From contig QCXZ01000138.1 of assembly GCA_025024175.1 (NCBI GenBank), positions 1,178,002 through 1,242,001 on the forward strand: a DNA stretch of 64,000 nucleotides, given 5' to 3'. The notes under the pieces are model-generated. The model was not told where the DNA came from. It was given only the letters and a program-made list of their open reading frames with translations, and did no database searches. This DNA is from Rhyzopertha dominica. Taxonomy: Eukaryota; Arthropoda; Insecta; Coleoptera; Bostrichidae. Position 1 is the first letter of the stretch. Each line of letters starts with the position of its first letter. The position numbers were made by a program, and so were the translations under genes. Positions 12,174 to 26,500 of this stretch are shown piece after piece.

Positions 12174-12904
12174 ATGATTTTTTCTAAACCATTGTACAAT
12201 TTACTTGGTTTCTACTTTGAACAGCTACACAACCATCCTATAAGGACGAGAGCTATCAGCTGGTAAAGTTATAAATCGGAATTGTGATTTATTTTTTCTG
12301 ACTGGCTAAAATATTTGTAGCTGTGTCATTGCAACTTCGGGTAATATAGTTTCCCAATACATAAATGGCGCGAAAGCAATAAATCCCTTTGCGGTGATAC
12401 CTTATGCCGCATTCGGGTAAGTGAAGTTTCATTTGAATATTACTACAAGTAACACTTTCTTTTTCTTTCTAGTTTGCTATTTGGAGGTACTCTACCTCAT
12501 TACTTTTATAACTGGTTAGAACGTGCAGTCCCCGATGAAGCATCATTTGCTATTTTCAAGAAGCTAATTATTGAACGACTTATATATTCACCCTTGTTTA
12601 TAGCTTTTTCTCTGTACACTTTATCACGATTAGAAGGCAAAACTCATAAAGCTGCGTTAAAAGATGTGGAACATTTGTATTGGGCTGTTCTGACGTCAAG
12701 CTGGAAGTATTTAACTTTGTTTCAGTTTTTAAATCTTGCTGTTGTTCCTCCTATGGTAAGCTACGTTNGTATCGAATTAATTTCGTGCAGTAATAATTGT
12801 TTATTTTTTAGCTTCGAGTGTTGGTAGTCAATCTTATTGGATTCTTTTGGATAGTTTATATGTCGAACAAGCGTCGTCAAGCAGGCAAATCAAAAACTAA
12901 GTAA
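12174..12904 (+). CDS. Pxmp2: Peroxisomal membrane protein 2 (Mpv17/PMP22 family)
   Basis: Four exons join to a 186-residue protein: 12174-12262, 12321-12416, 12473-12755 and 12812-12904, all with GT/AG borders and matching phases. The family builds small four-helix membrane proteins; mammalian PXMP2 is a pore-forming protein of the peroxisomal membrane. Visible family features are the short N-terminus beginning MIFSKPLYNLLGFYFEQL, the central GGTLPHYFYNWLER block, the W-rich stretch SSWKYLTLFQFLNLAVVPP and the C-terminal LVVNLIGFFWIVYMS before a basic tail. Length fits the family (about 195 in mammals). The start is the first ATG after a stop-rich leader. A polyadenylation signal lies at 13182-13187. 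Mpv17 itself is the alternative, but the C-terminus fits PXMP2 better. Confidence 0.88.
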
Positions 12905-13181
12905 GGTATTATTATGCTCAAGTACGAGTGGGAAAGAAGTGGGTTTTATAATACTACTGTTATCAAATGTGATAAGGCTTAAGAGGTATATGTTGGTTGA
13001 TGGTATATAATTGTTTAAAATTGTTTGCATACTATTTTTGTAAAGAAGTAAAATATATGGTTTTATATGAATTATTTTTTTATTTTTTAAGGATATCCAC
13101 TGCCCTTATAAAAATTGTCTATAGAAAGATTTTACATTTGCCAACAAGATGAAAATTTGTATGTCACAATAATTGAGGCAG

Positions 13182-13187
13182 AATAAA
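13182..13187 (+). terminator. Polyadenylation signal of Pxmp2
   Basis: AATAAA about 280 bases after the Pxmp2 stop codon. It is the first canonical signal downstream. Confidence 0.5.
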
Positions 13188-13489
13188 ACCTATTTCAAGG
13201 GAAAGTGTAACTCCTTACATTTAATTTGAACATAAATATGTATGTCCCGACCTAAACAAAATATCAGTTCTGTTTATATTAAATCTGATATTCATCAATT
13301 CTTGCCCCATTTGCTTTTGAGCAGATCTTGGAGTGTTTAAAGCATATTTAAATCGAAATTCCTATTTGGACGAATTTTTTTTGTGTACTTCATTAATTTG
13401 CCCGTTTACCGACTGCAATTAGGGAAATAATGCTACAATTTTTCCGTAATTCTACTTTTGCTTATTACCCGTTTATTTTATCGAGGAGG

Positions 13490-13745
13490 TATCGAAAGCA
13501 TCAAATTTATTGAAAGTACCTCGAAGTATTGAAATAATTTAAAGTATGAGAAGCATTATAGGTATTGCAGCATCCAAAGTATCGGCGGTGTTAAAAGTAA
13601 TGAAAATAATAATTGAAACAATACAAAGTTGGTTAAGTATGTATCAAAATTTAATAGTGTCCAGAATATTGGCGGCATCAAAGGTATTGAAGGTATGGAA
13701 AGATATGAATAATTTAAAATATAAGAATCGAAATTATTACAGTAT
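13490..13745. repeat. Degenerate short-period repeat
   Basis: Words of the type AAAGTATTG, AAAGTATGAG, AAAGTATCGG and AAGGTATGG recur every 15-20 bases, with the longer near-copy TATCGGCGGTGTT / TATTGGCGGCATC. An open frame through it (13546-13752, +) is a by-product of the repeat. Confidence 0.4.
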
Positions 13746-14148
13746 TCACTAATTTAACCATTGATTTATAGTATACTTACTTAGTGAAGCACCTTCGATA
13801 CAAGAAAAACAGATGAATATAAATAACATTTGATATGTGGTTCTGATTTTTTTGATTAGGATGAAAATGTAAATTTTATATTACAGATTTTTGCTATTTT
13901 TTACAGAAAATTGCAAATGTTTTGAATATTAGGTATATGTAACTAATAAATAATTATCTACATTTCCATTTATATTTTATGTTACAATCAAAGTAATTAC
14001 ACATATTACCTTGGGTTCATTGCTATCAAATTTTAAAACCAACTTCTTCTTTAGAGAAGCATTTATTTTTGTTAATTAGTGTATATCTGTTTGTATTGCA
14101 TCATTCCAACTGAAAGCAATAAAAAGCTGCACATCATGTTACATGATC

Positions 14149-14154
14149 TTTATT
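14149..14154 (-). terminator. Likely polyadenylation signal of Srrm2
   Basis: TTTATT on the plus strand is AATAAA on the minus strand, about 430 bases past the Srrm2 stop. This makes Pxmp2 and Srrm2 convergent with ends about 1 kb apart. Confidence 0.45.
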
Positions 14155-14583
14155 GAACTAAATCATTTATTACACTGTGCCCTAAACAGTCTACCTCATG
14201 AACTGTTGAGTGGAAATAGAAGTAGCGAAATATACTTAGATTTATTATAGGTACACATTTTCCTCGTTCTTATTACCTTCACATTGCAAATAGCAGATCT
14301 TAATAATACATATTACACTAACTTCAAATATGAAAGTTGCAACAATGTCAAAATATCACATTATGAATAAATAAATAAATACATGAATAAATAAATAAAT
14401 AAATAGTCACACAGTTAAGACTAGAATCATTGTGAAAATCATGATCTGTGATAAATAGCGATAAATAAATAACAGCAAACTTTGACTAGACTTGTTAGCT
14501 TCGTTTCAAAGCTCTTAATTTAGACGACGGTGACTAACAAAAAAGTAATCAGTGCCTTATTCTTCTAAGTTTAGAATATTATG

Positions 14584-17500
14584 CTACGGCGACCTTGGAG
14601 AAGGTTGCGATGATTTAGAGCGTGATCTGGATGTAACACTCACTGAACGGCTAGTGGAGTGCCTCCTTTTGTACCATGGGCTGCTGGAACTGCAACTGCT
14701 CACTGAAGATGGCGACGATGGTGTTTGTCGATGATAGGGTATTGGTCTCTTGCGTGCACTATGTTAGTTGTTAGAATGACCAGTTAGTAGAGTTAGGCAC
14801 AAGCAATATTTTTTTTGGGTTAGTTTTACACACTTCCTAAGCTAAAGCGACTATTTCAAAACCTTTTAAATAAAGAAGGCTTGATTATTTTTTCAGTAAG
14901 ATATCATGTGCTAAAAACTTTTACTCATTTGAAAGTAATGTCAGTGTTTTGTTTGTATTTATTTAATATAATTAACTTTGTTTATGAATTTGACAGACTC
15001 TAATGCTCTTGGGTAAATTCTATCAGGTGCTCTAGTTTTTCTTTCGAGCTTCAAGACCATTATTGATTTTGTTACTGCTGTTCATATTCAACAATGTTCT
15101 TGCATCTAAAAAACATTGGGCCGGTTTCTCTTTTCTATTTTAAGCTAAAATCAACTCTGTTTTTAAAATCTAGACCAATCACATACCCCAATTTAAGGTG
15201 TTGTCATGGTTACTGGGTTGATATTAGCTAATATCAACTTTAACAAAGAGAATAGGAACCGACCCATTATGATTACATTAGCTTATTGGTTATTATATTC
15301 TGTCAACTATATTTTGCGGTATAAGTTTTTAATTGCCAATTCTCAATTTACTTTCTTCCAATGTTATCTGTATTTCTCCTTTGTACTCAGCTAATGGATA
15401 TCTTTTATGCTGTTTATTAACCATGTCTTTTTCCAACAAATGGTGATATCAAATTATTACTTATTCAGGACTTTCATATTCTTGTCCCTGTACAAGTTGT
15501 TTTAGGTTCCTGAGACTATAACTGCTCTGAATTAGACATCAGTGAAATAAACTGTTAAAGTAGGTACTTTTTACTACCATAACTTTTATATTTCTTAGAC
15601 TATGCGAAATTGCTTACGTTTCCTAAAAATAAAATATACAGTTTATTGTGAAAAAACCTATATTCAGTATTTTAAAGCCAGTCTGAATTTATTTGCAGTC
15701 TAAAACCTATTAAGAAAATGCATCAGAAACTTCAGCAACTGTAAATAAATGTGTATTAAAAATTTTGCACTGCTTACTTAAGCTTATCTGAAAAACAGCA
15801 CGATCCAATCCGGTATGATGAATAGTCGCTTTACCCTCTGAAGTTATACTAGAACAGAATTACAGCATGTTAAATAAAATCATTGAGAATGATTACACTT
15901 TATTACAATTATTATTCAGTTTTAAAGTTATACTGAAAAACTATTTTCCTACAGAGTTTTAAATGAACATACCAATAATTAATGATGGAAATTAAATATG
16001 GGCAGTAAAAAGCAGCATTTCTAGTTTGGTAAAAATACTACTACAATAAAAAACCAAATGCATCAGTGGTACACTAATAAATAAAACTAATACATAGTAA
16101 GTGACATTTTAACTTTATGGATCATTTTTAATTGTGAGCATTTTAAATGCAGTTATGTAAGTGTTAGACAGTTAGTTTCTTGTAATACATTAGTCTCTCC
16201 CAAGTTATTGTGTGATACATACTTTTACAATTTTCCAAAGAGGTGCAGATAAGTAGTGGGAAAAGAAAAGTAAATTAGATTAGCTTAACTCGGTTCTTCA
16301 AAATTTATATCTAGTCTTCAATCTTATGTTTTAAGTGTTAACTTAGTTTTATGAAAATGAAACATCATTACCTAATGCAATTCAAGCAAGAGCAGAGCTA
16401 TAATATTCTTATTCATAGCAAGACTGATAATTTTTGAAGTAATTGATATTTGGAAGCACAAAAGATATTAAAGAGTTGTTTCCGGTAAAGGAAAACAATT
16501 ATATACTTATTTAAGAATATCAAGATTGATTTAATTACAATCTGAGGTGTTTGCTATGGTAAGAGAACAGAAAAAACTTAATAATCTTTACTAACTGACA
16601 ATTTGTTTTTACTGGAATGTTCAGTTGAATGTAACCACTGTATGCCATATACAACAATTTCTGATTATCGTAAATTAAAAATGTACACAAAAAATAACAA
16701 TAGCCCAAATGCTTCCATGTAGAGCAAAATGATGAGTTAATTAAAATTTAATTGATAGTTGAATATTGATGTTTTAAACAAGTGATTTTTATGTTTATGC
16801 AATCGATGATGACTATCATTCTTCAAATAGTCAGCTAATAAAAAAATAAATATTGTCACTATCTAATCATATCATGGCTTATGAAACTTGAAAACATTTA
16901 GTATTTTATTCATATTTTTGATATGGAGAGCGGCTTCATCAATAATAATGGATACACCTGCCTAGCATTCTAAGCCATACAATCTGTTTGAAAGACTAAA
17001 TGTCATAGTGACCTAAACCACCCTTTTTCTTTACAAAAAATGCCAAGGGTGAAATAAGTTAGCTTCAAACATTGCCCATGGTTCAACTATCGGACTTCTA
17101 AAAACTAGATGGTTTTTGACAAAAACACGCCAGTTATGAGTGAAAAATGGACAAATCTTTGATTGCATGTTATTTAGACGTTATATAAAATGGATTAGGT
17201 CACTATGTCACTGCTATGTCTGTTAGATTATATTATCCTCCTATCACCCTTTTCGAAGATTCATGTTAAATAGACTTCTTTCCATGCTCTTGGTATTTTA
17301 TCTTCATTTATTCTGCTTCAAAACATTTGAAGGATCATGCATAGTAGTTTTTCTAGGCCAAACTTAATCTTATTTAGAACTGATCTTTTTATTATTTTTA
17401 CAATTGTGTTTATTTGTTTTATGGTGAATTCTAATTCTCTTCTTCTAGTGCTCCTGGTTGATCTTCTTTGATATATGTCATCAGCATTCTTTCTTTGTTA

Positions 17501-20500
17501 TTTGTCTTTAGTGATTTTATTGTTCTCCAGGCCCCTGTATTTCTGTTTAAACATGCTGATTCCTATATTTTGTTCTTTAGTAGAATTTCCAATGTTTTCC
17601 CATAGTTTTGTAGACCTTCCTTTTTTGATCCTGCCACTGAATAAATCTCTCTGGCATTTCATTATTTTTCCAATATTCACAGGGAACTGACAATCGATTT
17701 ATTACATAATATTCAGCTATACAAATAATTCTAACATGTCAAATACAATAATCCCCCAGGATACATTTTTTCAGATCTTAAATATGTAAGCACATTATTT
17801 AAAGTTAGAAGTTCCAGTGAGAGAAATTTTTAAATTCTTTAATCATTTTTTATAAAAAAAGATATTAGCTCACACCAACATATGAACTGGTAAAAAATAC
17901 ATATCAACTGTGATGTGAAGTACTAATAAATGAATATACTTAGCAGTTTGTAATCGTTGTTAGTCTACAACTAAGATAAAAAATAAATAAGCAAACAGAT
18001 GGGCACTTACCTTTAAGCTGTCTCATCAATACAATCATGCAAAACGAAATTCTCCGAGTAATACGATCATGCCTACAGCATATTTGGCGCATGCCACAAT
18101 AAAACAAACTAAAACGTGACGTGCTAAAACAATAAATATCGTTTATTGTGTTCTGTATAACATTTATACAATTCCAATCGATTACACTTAATTCTAAGAA
18201 TGTGAAACCAAAGAAAAACACTTGGATCCAAAAATAAAGCACACGGGTTCTTCCAAAATCTACTTGCGTCTGAAATAAAAATCGAAATAACTAAAGAAGC
18301 CGGATAACTAAACGGTGCAGACGTACCTTGTTATCCTGCGGCGGTCCAAGAAACTCGGTGAACCGTGCCGTCGGGGAATCGACGGCGACCGTGACCGGGA
18401 ACTCGAACTGGAACTGCGAGAACCGCTTTTGGACGACGAGCTCGAACTGTTAGACGCGGAACGGGAATGACTGCCGCTGCTGTCTGATGAGTGGCTCCGA
18501 CTGTGATGGCCAGAACTGCAAAACGTTTTTTAAACATTAAATATGATTAAATTTTAAAAAAATCTAATATAACGCACTTCAAGTTGATATAATTTTAACA
18601 TGCATATATGTTGCTTCTTTGGCCATAAGCAATCTGTGTTCGTTTTATTTTAATACTGAAAATTTTTGTAGTCAATAGGACTAAATTTCAATTTACGAAG
18701 GACTAAGGAGAAAGAGAACTTTATTTGACACACCAATCCAGGTATAAATATCGTCCCAAGAACGGTCTAAAAAAACATAAACTCTTCCAAAGAGTAAAAG
18801 CAGTGTTTCTTAATTTTACTTTAAAGTGGTTGTGGATAATGCAGCACTTTATCTCACTAGGAATTTTATTGAATAATTCTAATACCCATGGCTCGTGGTC
18901 CACGTATTTTACTAACTAGTCTGAAGTCTATGGGTTCTTTGCTAATAGAATTTTGTTGGCTATTGCTTTTGGAGCCTCAACAAAAAATTTATTGAAAATA
19001 TTTGCTATTTCCTTGGAATCTTCTGTCTTTTTGCCGTCGTGCACTTTTATAAGATTATCTTTTACTCTTTTCTGTTTGTTCTGCAGTTCACTATCCAGCA
19101 TATTTTGTTGCTACAATTAGATTCTGCTATTTTTTTGCTGAAGTAATTTTTCTCTGCAATTATCAGTGTTTATGTTTAGGTACCTTTGTATTTACCCAAT
19201 TTTTACGTGTAGTTGCCCTGTTATCTGTAAGGGGAAAGCTATTGTTGGAATACATCAGAAACTTACCCAGGAATAGATTTAATTTATCATTTAAGCCATG
19301 GGCACTGTGCATTCAGCCCAGTCCTCCCCTACCAGCAAGTTTCCAAACTTTATTTTGTTTTTTAAACTCATGTGATGCGCCTGTGTTTTAGGCACATGGT
19401 GTGATGAATTTATGTTTTCTGAATGGACCACGATCACTTTTGATAAGAGAATCAGATATCTATTATCTTTGTTGTTACATCATGTAACAGTTTTAGAAAG
19501 CAAATAATAATCACTAGTTATTTCCTTTACCTTTTGTCTCTTTGGACATTTTTGATATCAACTTGGTTTCTTCTTTCTCCATTTTAATCTGGTAAAGTAA
19601 GTGCTACATATGATATTATTCATTGATAAAAAATGGAGACTGTTGTATCCGTTAAAGTAAATTGAAATAAACAAATAAAAAATGAACAAAATTAAATGAC
19701 CAAAATGAATCTACAATACTTAAAACAATTTATAGTCCGACCTTTGTTATTAGTCCTGTTTGTTATTTTATCAGTTTTGTTATTTTGCAACTTTAGTTTT
19801 ATAATTGGAGGCCTTTTTGCAAAAACTAGGTAAGTCCCAAATCAACTTTTATGAGAAAGCAAGGAAAAACCTTCTTTATTTTGCAATAATAAACCCTTCA
19901 AACTTGTCCTGCTTTTTTCACCAAACAATCAGGGATAGCTGAAAATACATAATAACCAGTAAAAAAATTCAGTTTCACTCAAAAGTGAACTTGTTCTGTT
20001 TTTGCACCAAGTTTTTCAATTTTACCATGCCACATGTATGCAGTAAACACACAATACAGTAACATTCATTTTGTATAAGGATGTTGAAAGGGAAAACATA
20101 CTCTTAGCTATCCCAAAAAATATCCACTACATTATTCATTTGCGTAACATCCAATCTATTTCAATAGGTCTTGGCTCACAATAAATTCATAATATGAAAG
20201 GCCTTACCTGTAGCTCGATTTAGATGAGCTCCTGTAGCGACCCCTTGAAATGGACCTGGACTTTGACTTGCTGGTACTCACAGACTTCCTCCTCAAGGGC
20301 AGTTTGCTTTTGGTTTTCAAATCAAACGAGTTCTTCTCCTTATCAGCCTGACTCGGAGGTTTCACTTCAGGTGATCTAGATACATCCTTCTGCTTTTTCA
20401 AAGGCAACACCTTAATATCGAATACATCAGGCTGGATTGCTCTCTGCTCTGAAGCTCTCGGAGCTGAAATTTTCTCAGTCTTCAATTTCAAAATGTCCAA

Positions 20501-23500
20501 CAGCGAAGGTGACCTCGATTTCTTTGGAAGTTTCTTTTCCAAGGCCTCCCTCGCTTTTGCCGCCAGATCGGACTTGAGCAGTCGCAAGATTCGTTGCTCT
20601 TTTTCTCTTTCCTCGTCGAAGTTTTCGTTGTCGCTTCCCGACTGTTCTTCATCAGTGGAAGAGCGTAGCCTCACAACGGGTAACGGTTTGACGTTTTTCT
20701 TCTTATCAGGTTGTTTTGTTTTTTCAGGAGGCTTATCTGATAATCGACTTCCTTTGGCCACTTTTTCTGAATCGTTACTTGATGTTGAGGTCGTGCGTTT
20801 CCTTGAAATACTCCTTTCTTTCAGTTCATGAGAATTCTTACTGAATTTCGCCTCCGGAGTTGTATCCCTCAAGTCAGGTTCATCAGTTTTAGATCGTTTC
20901 TGTGGGGTTCTGCTTCGACTATTTCGGCCTTGATTCTTTTCAACGTCCTTGCTTCTCTCTCTTCGCTTTAAAGACAAAGAACGGCTCCTATGCCTGGAAG
21001 GCGTCCTTCTTCTATCCCGGTGACGACTGCTTCGTTTTTCTGGTGTCGCACTCCTTCTTCTGTCTTTACTCCTTCTTGCAGGTGGCGAACGATTCCTTGG
21101 CTTCCTATCCGCAGATGCATCACGACTTCTACGACTTCTTGGTGGCGATGCGACCTTCTCTACTTTTGGTGAGGCCATCCGGCGTTTCCTTTTTCTTTCT
21201 TCATATGAATCTTGAGAGATGCTACGTTTATTCCTGTTCTCGTCTTTTGACCTTGACCTCCGTCTGTCGTTTGTCCTGTGTTCAGGCACCTTGTGTGTTG
21301 GTTTATTGTCGGTTCGCGACCTATAATCGCCGTCCCTTCGTCTGGAATCTTCTTTCCTTTCTGGCTTTGGAGATGGGCTTCTGTTTCTATGGCGATGACG
21401 AGATCGTGACCTGCTTCTAGTTCGACTAGATTTTTGGGGCGCGCTGGGCGACCTGTCATGTTTTCTTTTGTGAACGGGAGAACTATCATCTTCATGTTTC
21501 TTGCGGTTTGTTTCTGGATGGTGTGAATTTTTGTCACGGTCCGATTTCTTCGAGTCTTCTTTGTGCTTTCTATTCGGCGAGCTGTTTGAGAGAAAATGTT
21601 AACATGATTTTACACTGGAATGTGGTAGAACTTACCTGTGGTGGGATTCTACACTAGCCGAGCGCCTCTTTTTCTTCGAAGGCTTCTTTTTCTGTGTGAT
21701 ACAAACATTACGATTAAATTAGTCCAAAAACAGTCTATACAAGTAATCAAGACCTTTATGGTTACATTTGCACAAAAAAAATTAAAATTATGTGGTATAG
21801 AGTGTAATAATAGGCAAATAACATATTTTCTTTTCAATATGATAGAACAAAAAATAAATTAACGGCTCATCATTGCAAGAGCAAATCTATAACCCTCACC
21901 TGCATTTTCTTATAGACATATTTAAGTCAACTCTAAAAATTATTCTTTATTAACAAAAATATTGTAACAATTGATATGTGCATAACTATTATAGTAGCCC
22001 CACTTTTAAATACAAAACTTTAGTCTTCTGTTAAACACTATGGTCTAATAATAAATATGAAGCTTATGTACTACCACCCATTTATTTGCTTGTCTGCTCT
22101 AAGCGACCTTAAATTTTGTCAGATCGAATGTTAAGTAAATTCAAAAACAACTAAAAGATAAATGCAACTTGTGAAATAGTAATTCATTTAAAAAAAATGG
22201 GCATCTAACCTATTCTGTGTTGTAACTACTCGGCACGTTGAAAACTTATATCATTATGTCATGTTCTCCTATGGCATGATGATTACATATGATGACAAAA
22301 AAAAGCAAAAAATATAGCAACGGAATAGCACCAGGACCTGCATTAAAAGTATTCTTTATAGTAACACACAAAAATTTTATATTTATCATGTTATAAATGT
22401 TATCAGAGTGGATATTAGGAATGTGATTATATTTACAATTGTTTGGTTTAACATAATTATTAATATAGTCATTTTGTATGAAATTTTTATCTATGAACTA
22501 GTAAATTACTAATATTTATCAAATAAGTTAATCAAATTTGTTTACTTTTTTATTAGCCATTCTATGGATTGTAGGAATCTACAAGGAAATTTATTTCTGT
22601 TGACTACAAATTTCAGTATGTAAAGTTCACAGCTAAAGATAAAATATTAAAGAAAACATAAAAATTAATATTAATGTTGTCACAAGTAAACATCTATAGA
22701 GGATAAATAATTACTTATTAAATGGCATTTGCAGAATTTAACAGAGCTGGAGTTAAATGGTTATTGGCGCTTGATGTTATGAAATCTGTCTTTTATAAAT
22801 TCAACATTCGAAAAGTGTTAGTTAAGTGTTAACACTAGTAGATGGGGATATATAAACACCACCACCAATAAAACTGGGATTCTTAATTACAACAGACATC
22901 AAAATCTTATCACCATTGTTTGCCAGTATTTGAATTTTAAGTGATGTTGGTTCTTTGATCACACAGTTATGTCGAAATTTAAATTTAAAATGTCATGTAA
23001 AATGTAGTTTAATTTTGTTTATAGTCCATGAACATTTTGATAAAATTAGTTAAAAAACCTTTGTGGTTTTTTTGTTTACTGGCGTTTTTTAGTATGTCAT
23101 TAAAGAAGTGTATGGTTAGATTTTAAAGGTGTCATTCTAGTACAGTACTCAGCATAAATTTTAACTAGTAGACCTTTCTCCTGCTCGCTACACTTCCTGC
23201 ATATCATATGCTGTTTTTTTCTTTATTTATGGTTAATCTGTATTCTGCTGCCAATCTGCCAAATTTAGTCATGATATTTTCTAGTTCTTTATCTTGCCAG
23301 GAATGCCACATCATCAACATATTAATGTCCATAATGGTTTGGTTGAGGAAGCACAATGTTTAACATCATTGCGAATAAAGGCTGCTTGTTCAACGACATT
23401 TGTTCTCATGCAACTAATAATTTTTTTCGAACCCAAAACTGGTGTTGACTTTAATATACATAAGTATTGTCGTTTATTCCTCAATTAAGTAGGTAAACCA

Positions 23501-26500
23501 AAAAAATCCAGGTTGAGCTAGACTATGCTCTTGAATAAATTTTATAATGACAATTCACTACTGATAATTGATACATTTTTGATTACACACTCCCACATCA
23601 TCATTTTAAATACAACATAGAGAAGTATTTGTCTTATGTGACATTCTCAAGATGTATGATGGGCATGCACACTTGAGGACTATATCCAAATGCTTTAATA
23701 CTTACTCTAAATGTCGTAAGCCGTGTGGCTATCCTACGTAATGATGCACAAGGTTCAAACAGAACAATGTTTACTTTAATTGGTAAGAACTTAAGATCAT
23801 GCNCAAAGAATCAAACTACAAAATTAATAAAACGGCCTTATAAAAATTTACAAGTAATTTCATAATAAAAACATAGCCCATCAAAAAGAAACTACAAAAC
23901 ACTCACGAATGATCGAATGCAATATGTAACGTTTGAAACACATCGCTAACCTTTCTCTTTGTCTTCTTCTTTTTCCTTTTGTCGTCTTCGCTGGAGGAAT
24001 CATCTGATCTGTCGGAGCTGCTATCAGAGGCATCACTATCGTCAGAAGATGCAGAACGCTTCCTCTTCCTTTTCTTCTTCTTGTCTTTCACTTTCCCAGA
24101 TCTAAGAACACATTTTATGATACCTTCCATACCCGAATTATTTTTAAGTAAACATACACAGGTCAATTCTTAATCACACAGCCTCTACTATACATTTTGA
24201 ACTGTGTCATTTCTGATCTACAGAAAAACACCATTTACAAAAGTTCTTTTGTACAAAACTGCTATGATTAATAGAATAAAACGTGCAATTACTGTGCTTC
24301 ACTGCTTTTAAACAACTTTGTCTTAATTCAAATTCCAAAACAGCAGAACTGAAGTTAGGCAGAAAACTGAAATTACAAAGACTGATACATGAATAGATGA
24401 AAGGTTGAACGCACCTTCAGTCCAACCGTGGAGACGCTAAACATACGCAATATTCTCAAAATATATTTACCAAACCAAACCATACCATTACCTGCTATTA
24501 GCCTTCACAACAACGCACGGCAAAAAAAATATACCACCATTAAATTAGTATGAGGAAAAATCGGTTTATTGCAGTTGAAAACAAAAATAGGTGATAGATA
24601 AACTCATAAAAATGAACAACAGATTCGTCTAACATTGAAACAATCTTACTTGAAAAATATTTCTTGACAGACAGGTTTAAGTGCAATGTTTCAATGTCAG
24701 AACCATGAGTATTATAAAAACTATGGAGATCTACCAGTATTCATAGTATACCTCTCTTTTTTCTTCCTTTTGGACTTCTTTTTCTTCTTTTGGTCCTCGC
24801 TGGTTTCACTGAAATAAAGAATAGGAATCCATTTCAGAACAATGGGAAATAAAACACTTATCCAGCTATTTCTTTTGACTTTTAAATAATAAATGGGTCC
24901 TCCAAACAAAAAAAGTTACTAGTTTTATGTCTGAAATAAAAAAAGCTTGAAAAGATCAGGTCATTAAATATACTCTCTAAAAGTGTCCTTAGATAGAATT
25001 TATTTCCTCAAATTACTTTAAATTAAAAACAGTTAATTTCATTCTAGAGCTGTCATAAATTTCTTGGGACTTTCGTCCATTATTTAATAACTTTTGTATC
25101 TTCATCCCCAATAATAACGAAGTAACCACTCTAACTGCTTCAGTGTTGTATATGACACTAGAAATGTAATGCCACCCTGCATCAATGCTTAAGTGTTTCA
25201 GATAGCATTTCATCCAAGCACTATGCACTCAGTGCATTGATGTAAAGGGAGACTATGTCGAGAAATAAAAAAATATAATGCCACTGTAGTTATACTGTAA
25301 GGGGGTCAAGGGATTCACCCTTGTATTGATTTCAATTGAATTCTCTGTACCTTGACTTTCGTTTCTTCTTTTTCGAGCTCTTATCCTCCTTCTCTGGTGG
25401 TTCGGGACTGGGTGTGTGAACCAGCTCGTATCTGGCATTCTTCGATTTCTCTGCTTCTCTTTCTTTTTCGACGAGGATCTTCTGCCTCTCCTTTTCCTTC
25501 GCGGCTTCTGCACGTGCCAGTTGCTCTTTTGCCTCTCTATCTGGATCAAAGCTGCTTCCCTCCACGAAATACTCTGATATACCAAAGGCTTCTCTTAGTT
25601 TGGCATTCTTCTCTTGCTGAGCTTCTGCTACCTGATGGGTTTCTGTGACACTAAAAAAAAAAGTGTCATGTCGTTATAAATGAAAATCACGGTTTTAGAA
25701 TGCTTAAAAATATTGTTACTCATAATATACAAAAAAATTGTATTGTGAATTTTGAACACTAATCAAACAAGCTAACCAAAGTCCCATTCAAATTCGAGGT
25801 CAAAGAGGCATTTTGTATATATATGCCATCTGGTGGATTTGCAGTAAACTTTGATGCATGTATGCCGCTTTGACTTCGAATATGAATAGAATGGTAGAAA
25901 TTTGAAATAATTTTTAGTGACTTCTAAGTTCTTGATTTCTTTAACACCCTGTATGTAGAAAAACCTTGTTAGATATAATCAATACGACTATTTATCTCTC
26001 CTGAAATACCTAGAAAAGCAAGTTATTCTAGTATAACAAGTATATTATATTTTCAATAGGTAATGGCAAGCAATGTTTAAAGATGTAAAAATATACAGGC
26101 ATTTGAAAAACGCCCTGTACATTAAAAACGAATCAAGTTAGTCAAGATCCCTTCATGTCACTGAACTATATTCGAAAATACAAATTGTAATACCTGCATT
26201 AATTTTCTCAGTCTATTGTTTATTATTATTAAAATGGTCCGCTCTGTACACAGAATTCAGTGAAAACTCCAAGAGTTTTATTGAATTTTCTTGAAATCTG
26301 CATAAACTATCCTAACATTACCTTATGTGACTGTATAGATAAATCTAGAAACAAGCATATTACATTGATTACAGGTTCACAGTTTACAATATATTAGTTT
26401 ATAAGTATCTCGTAAAATAGTAAATATGTCGTCTTTCAGTGTCATATAAAAAGTAATCTATCTATAGGTATCAAATAACCACACAAGTGTTTCAAAAGAA

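Noticed and set aside
17475..18242. ORFs in Srrm2 intron 8 as additional exons
   Set aside because: No family resemblance, and the exons at 14758 and 18327 join directly in phase with the conserved insect C-terminal sequence.
20493..21537. Plus-strand and alternate-frame ORFs of 112-172 codons over the Srrm2 RS exon
   Set aside because: They are shadows of the Arg/Ser-rich coding exon; repetitive codons keep other frames open.
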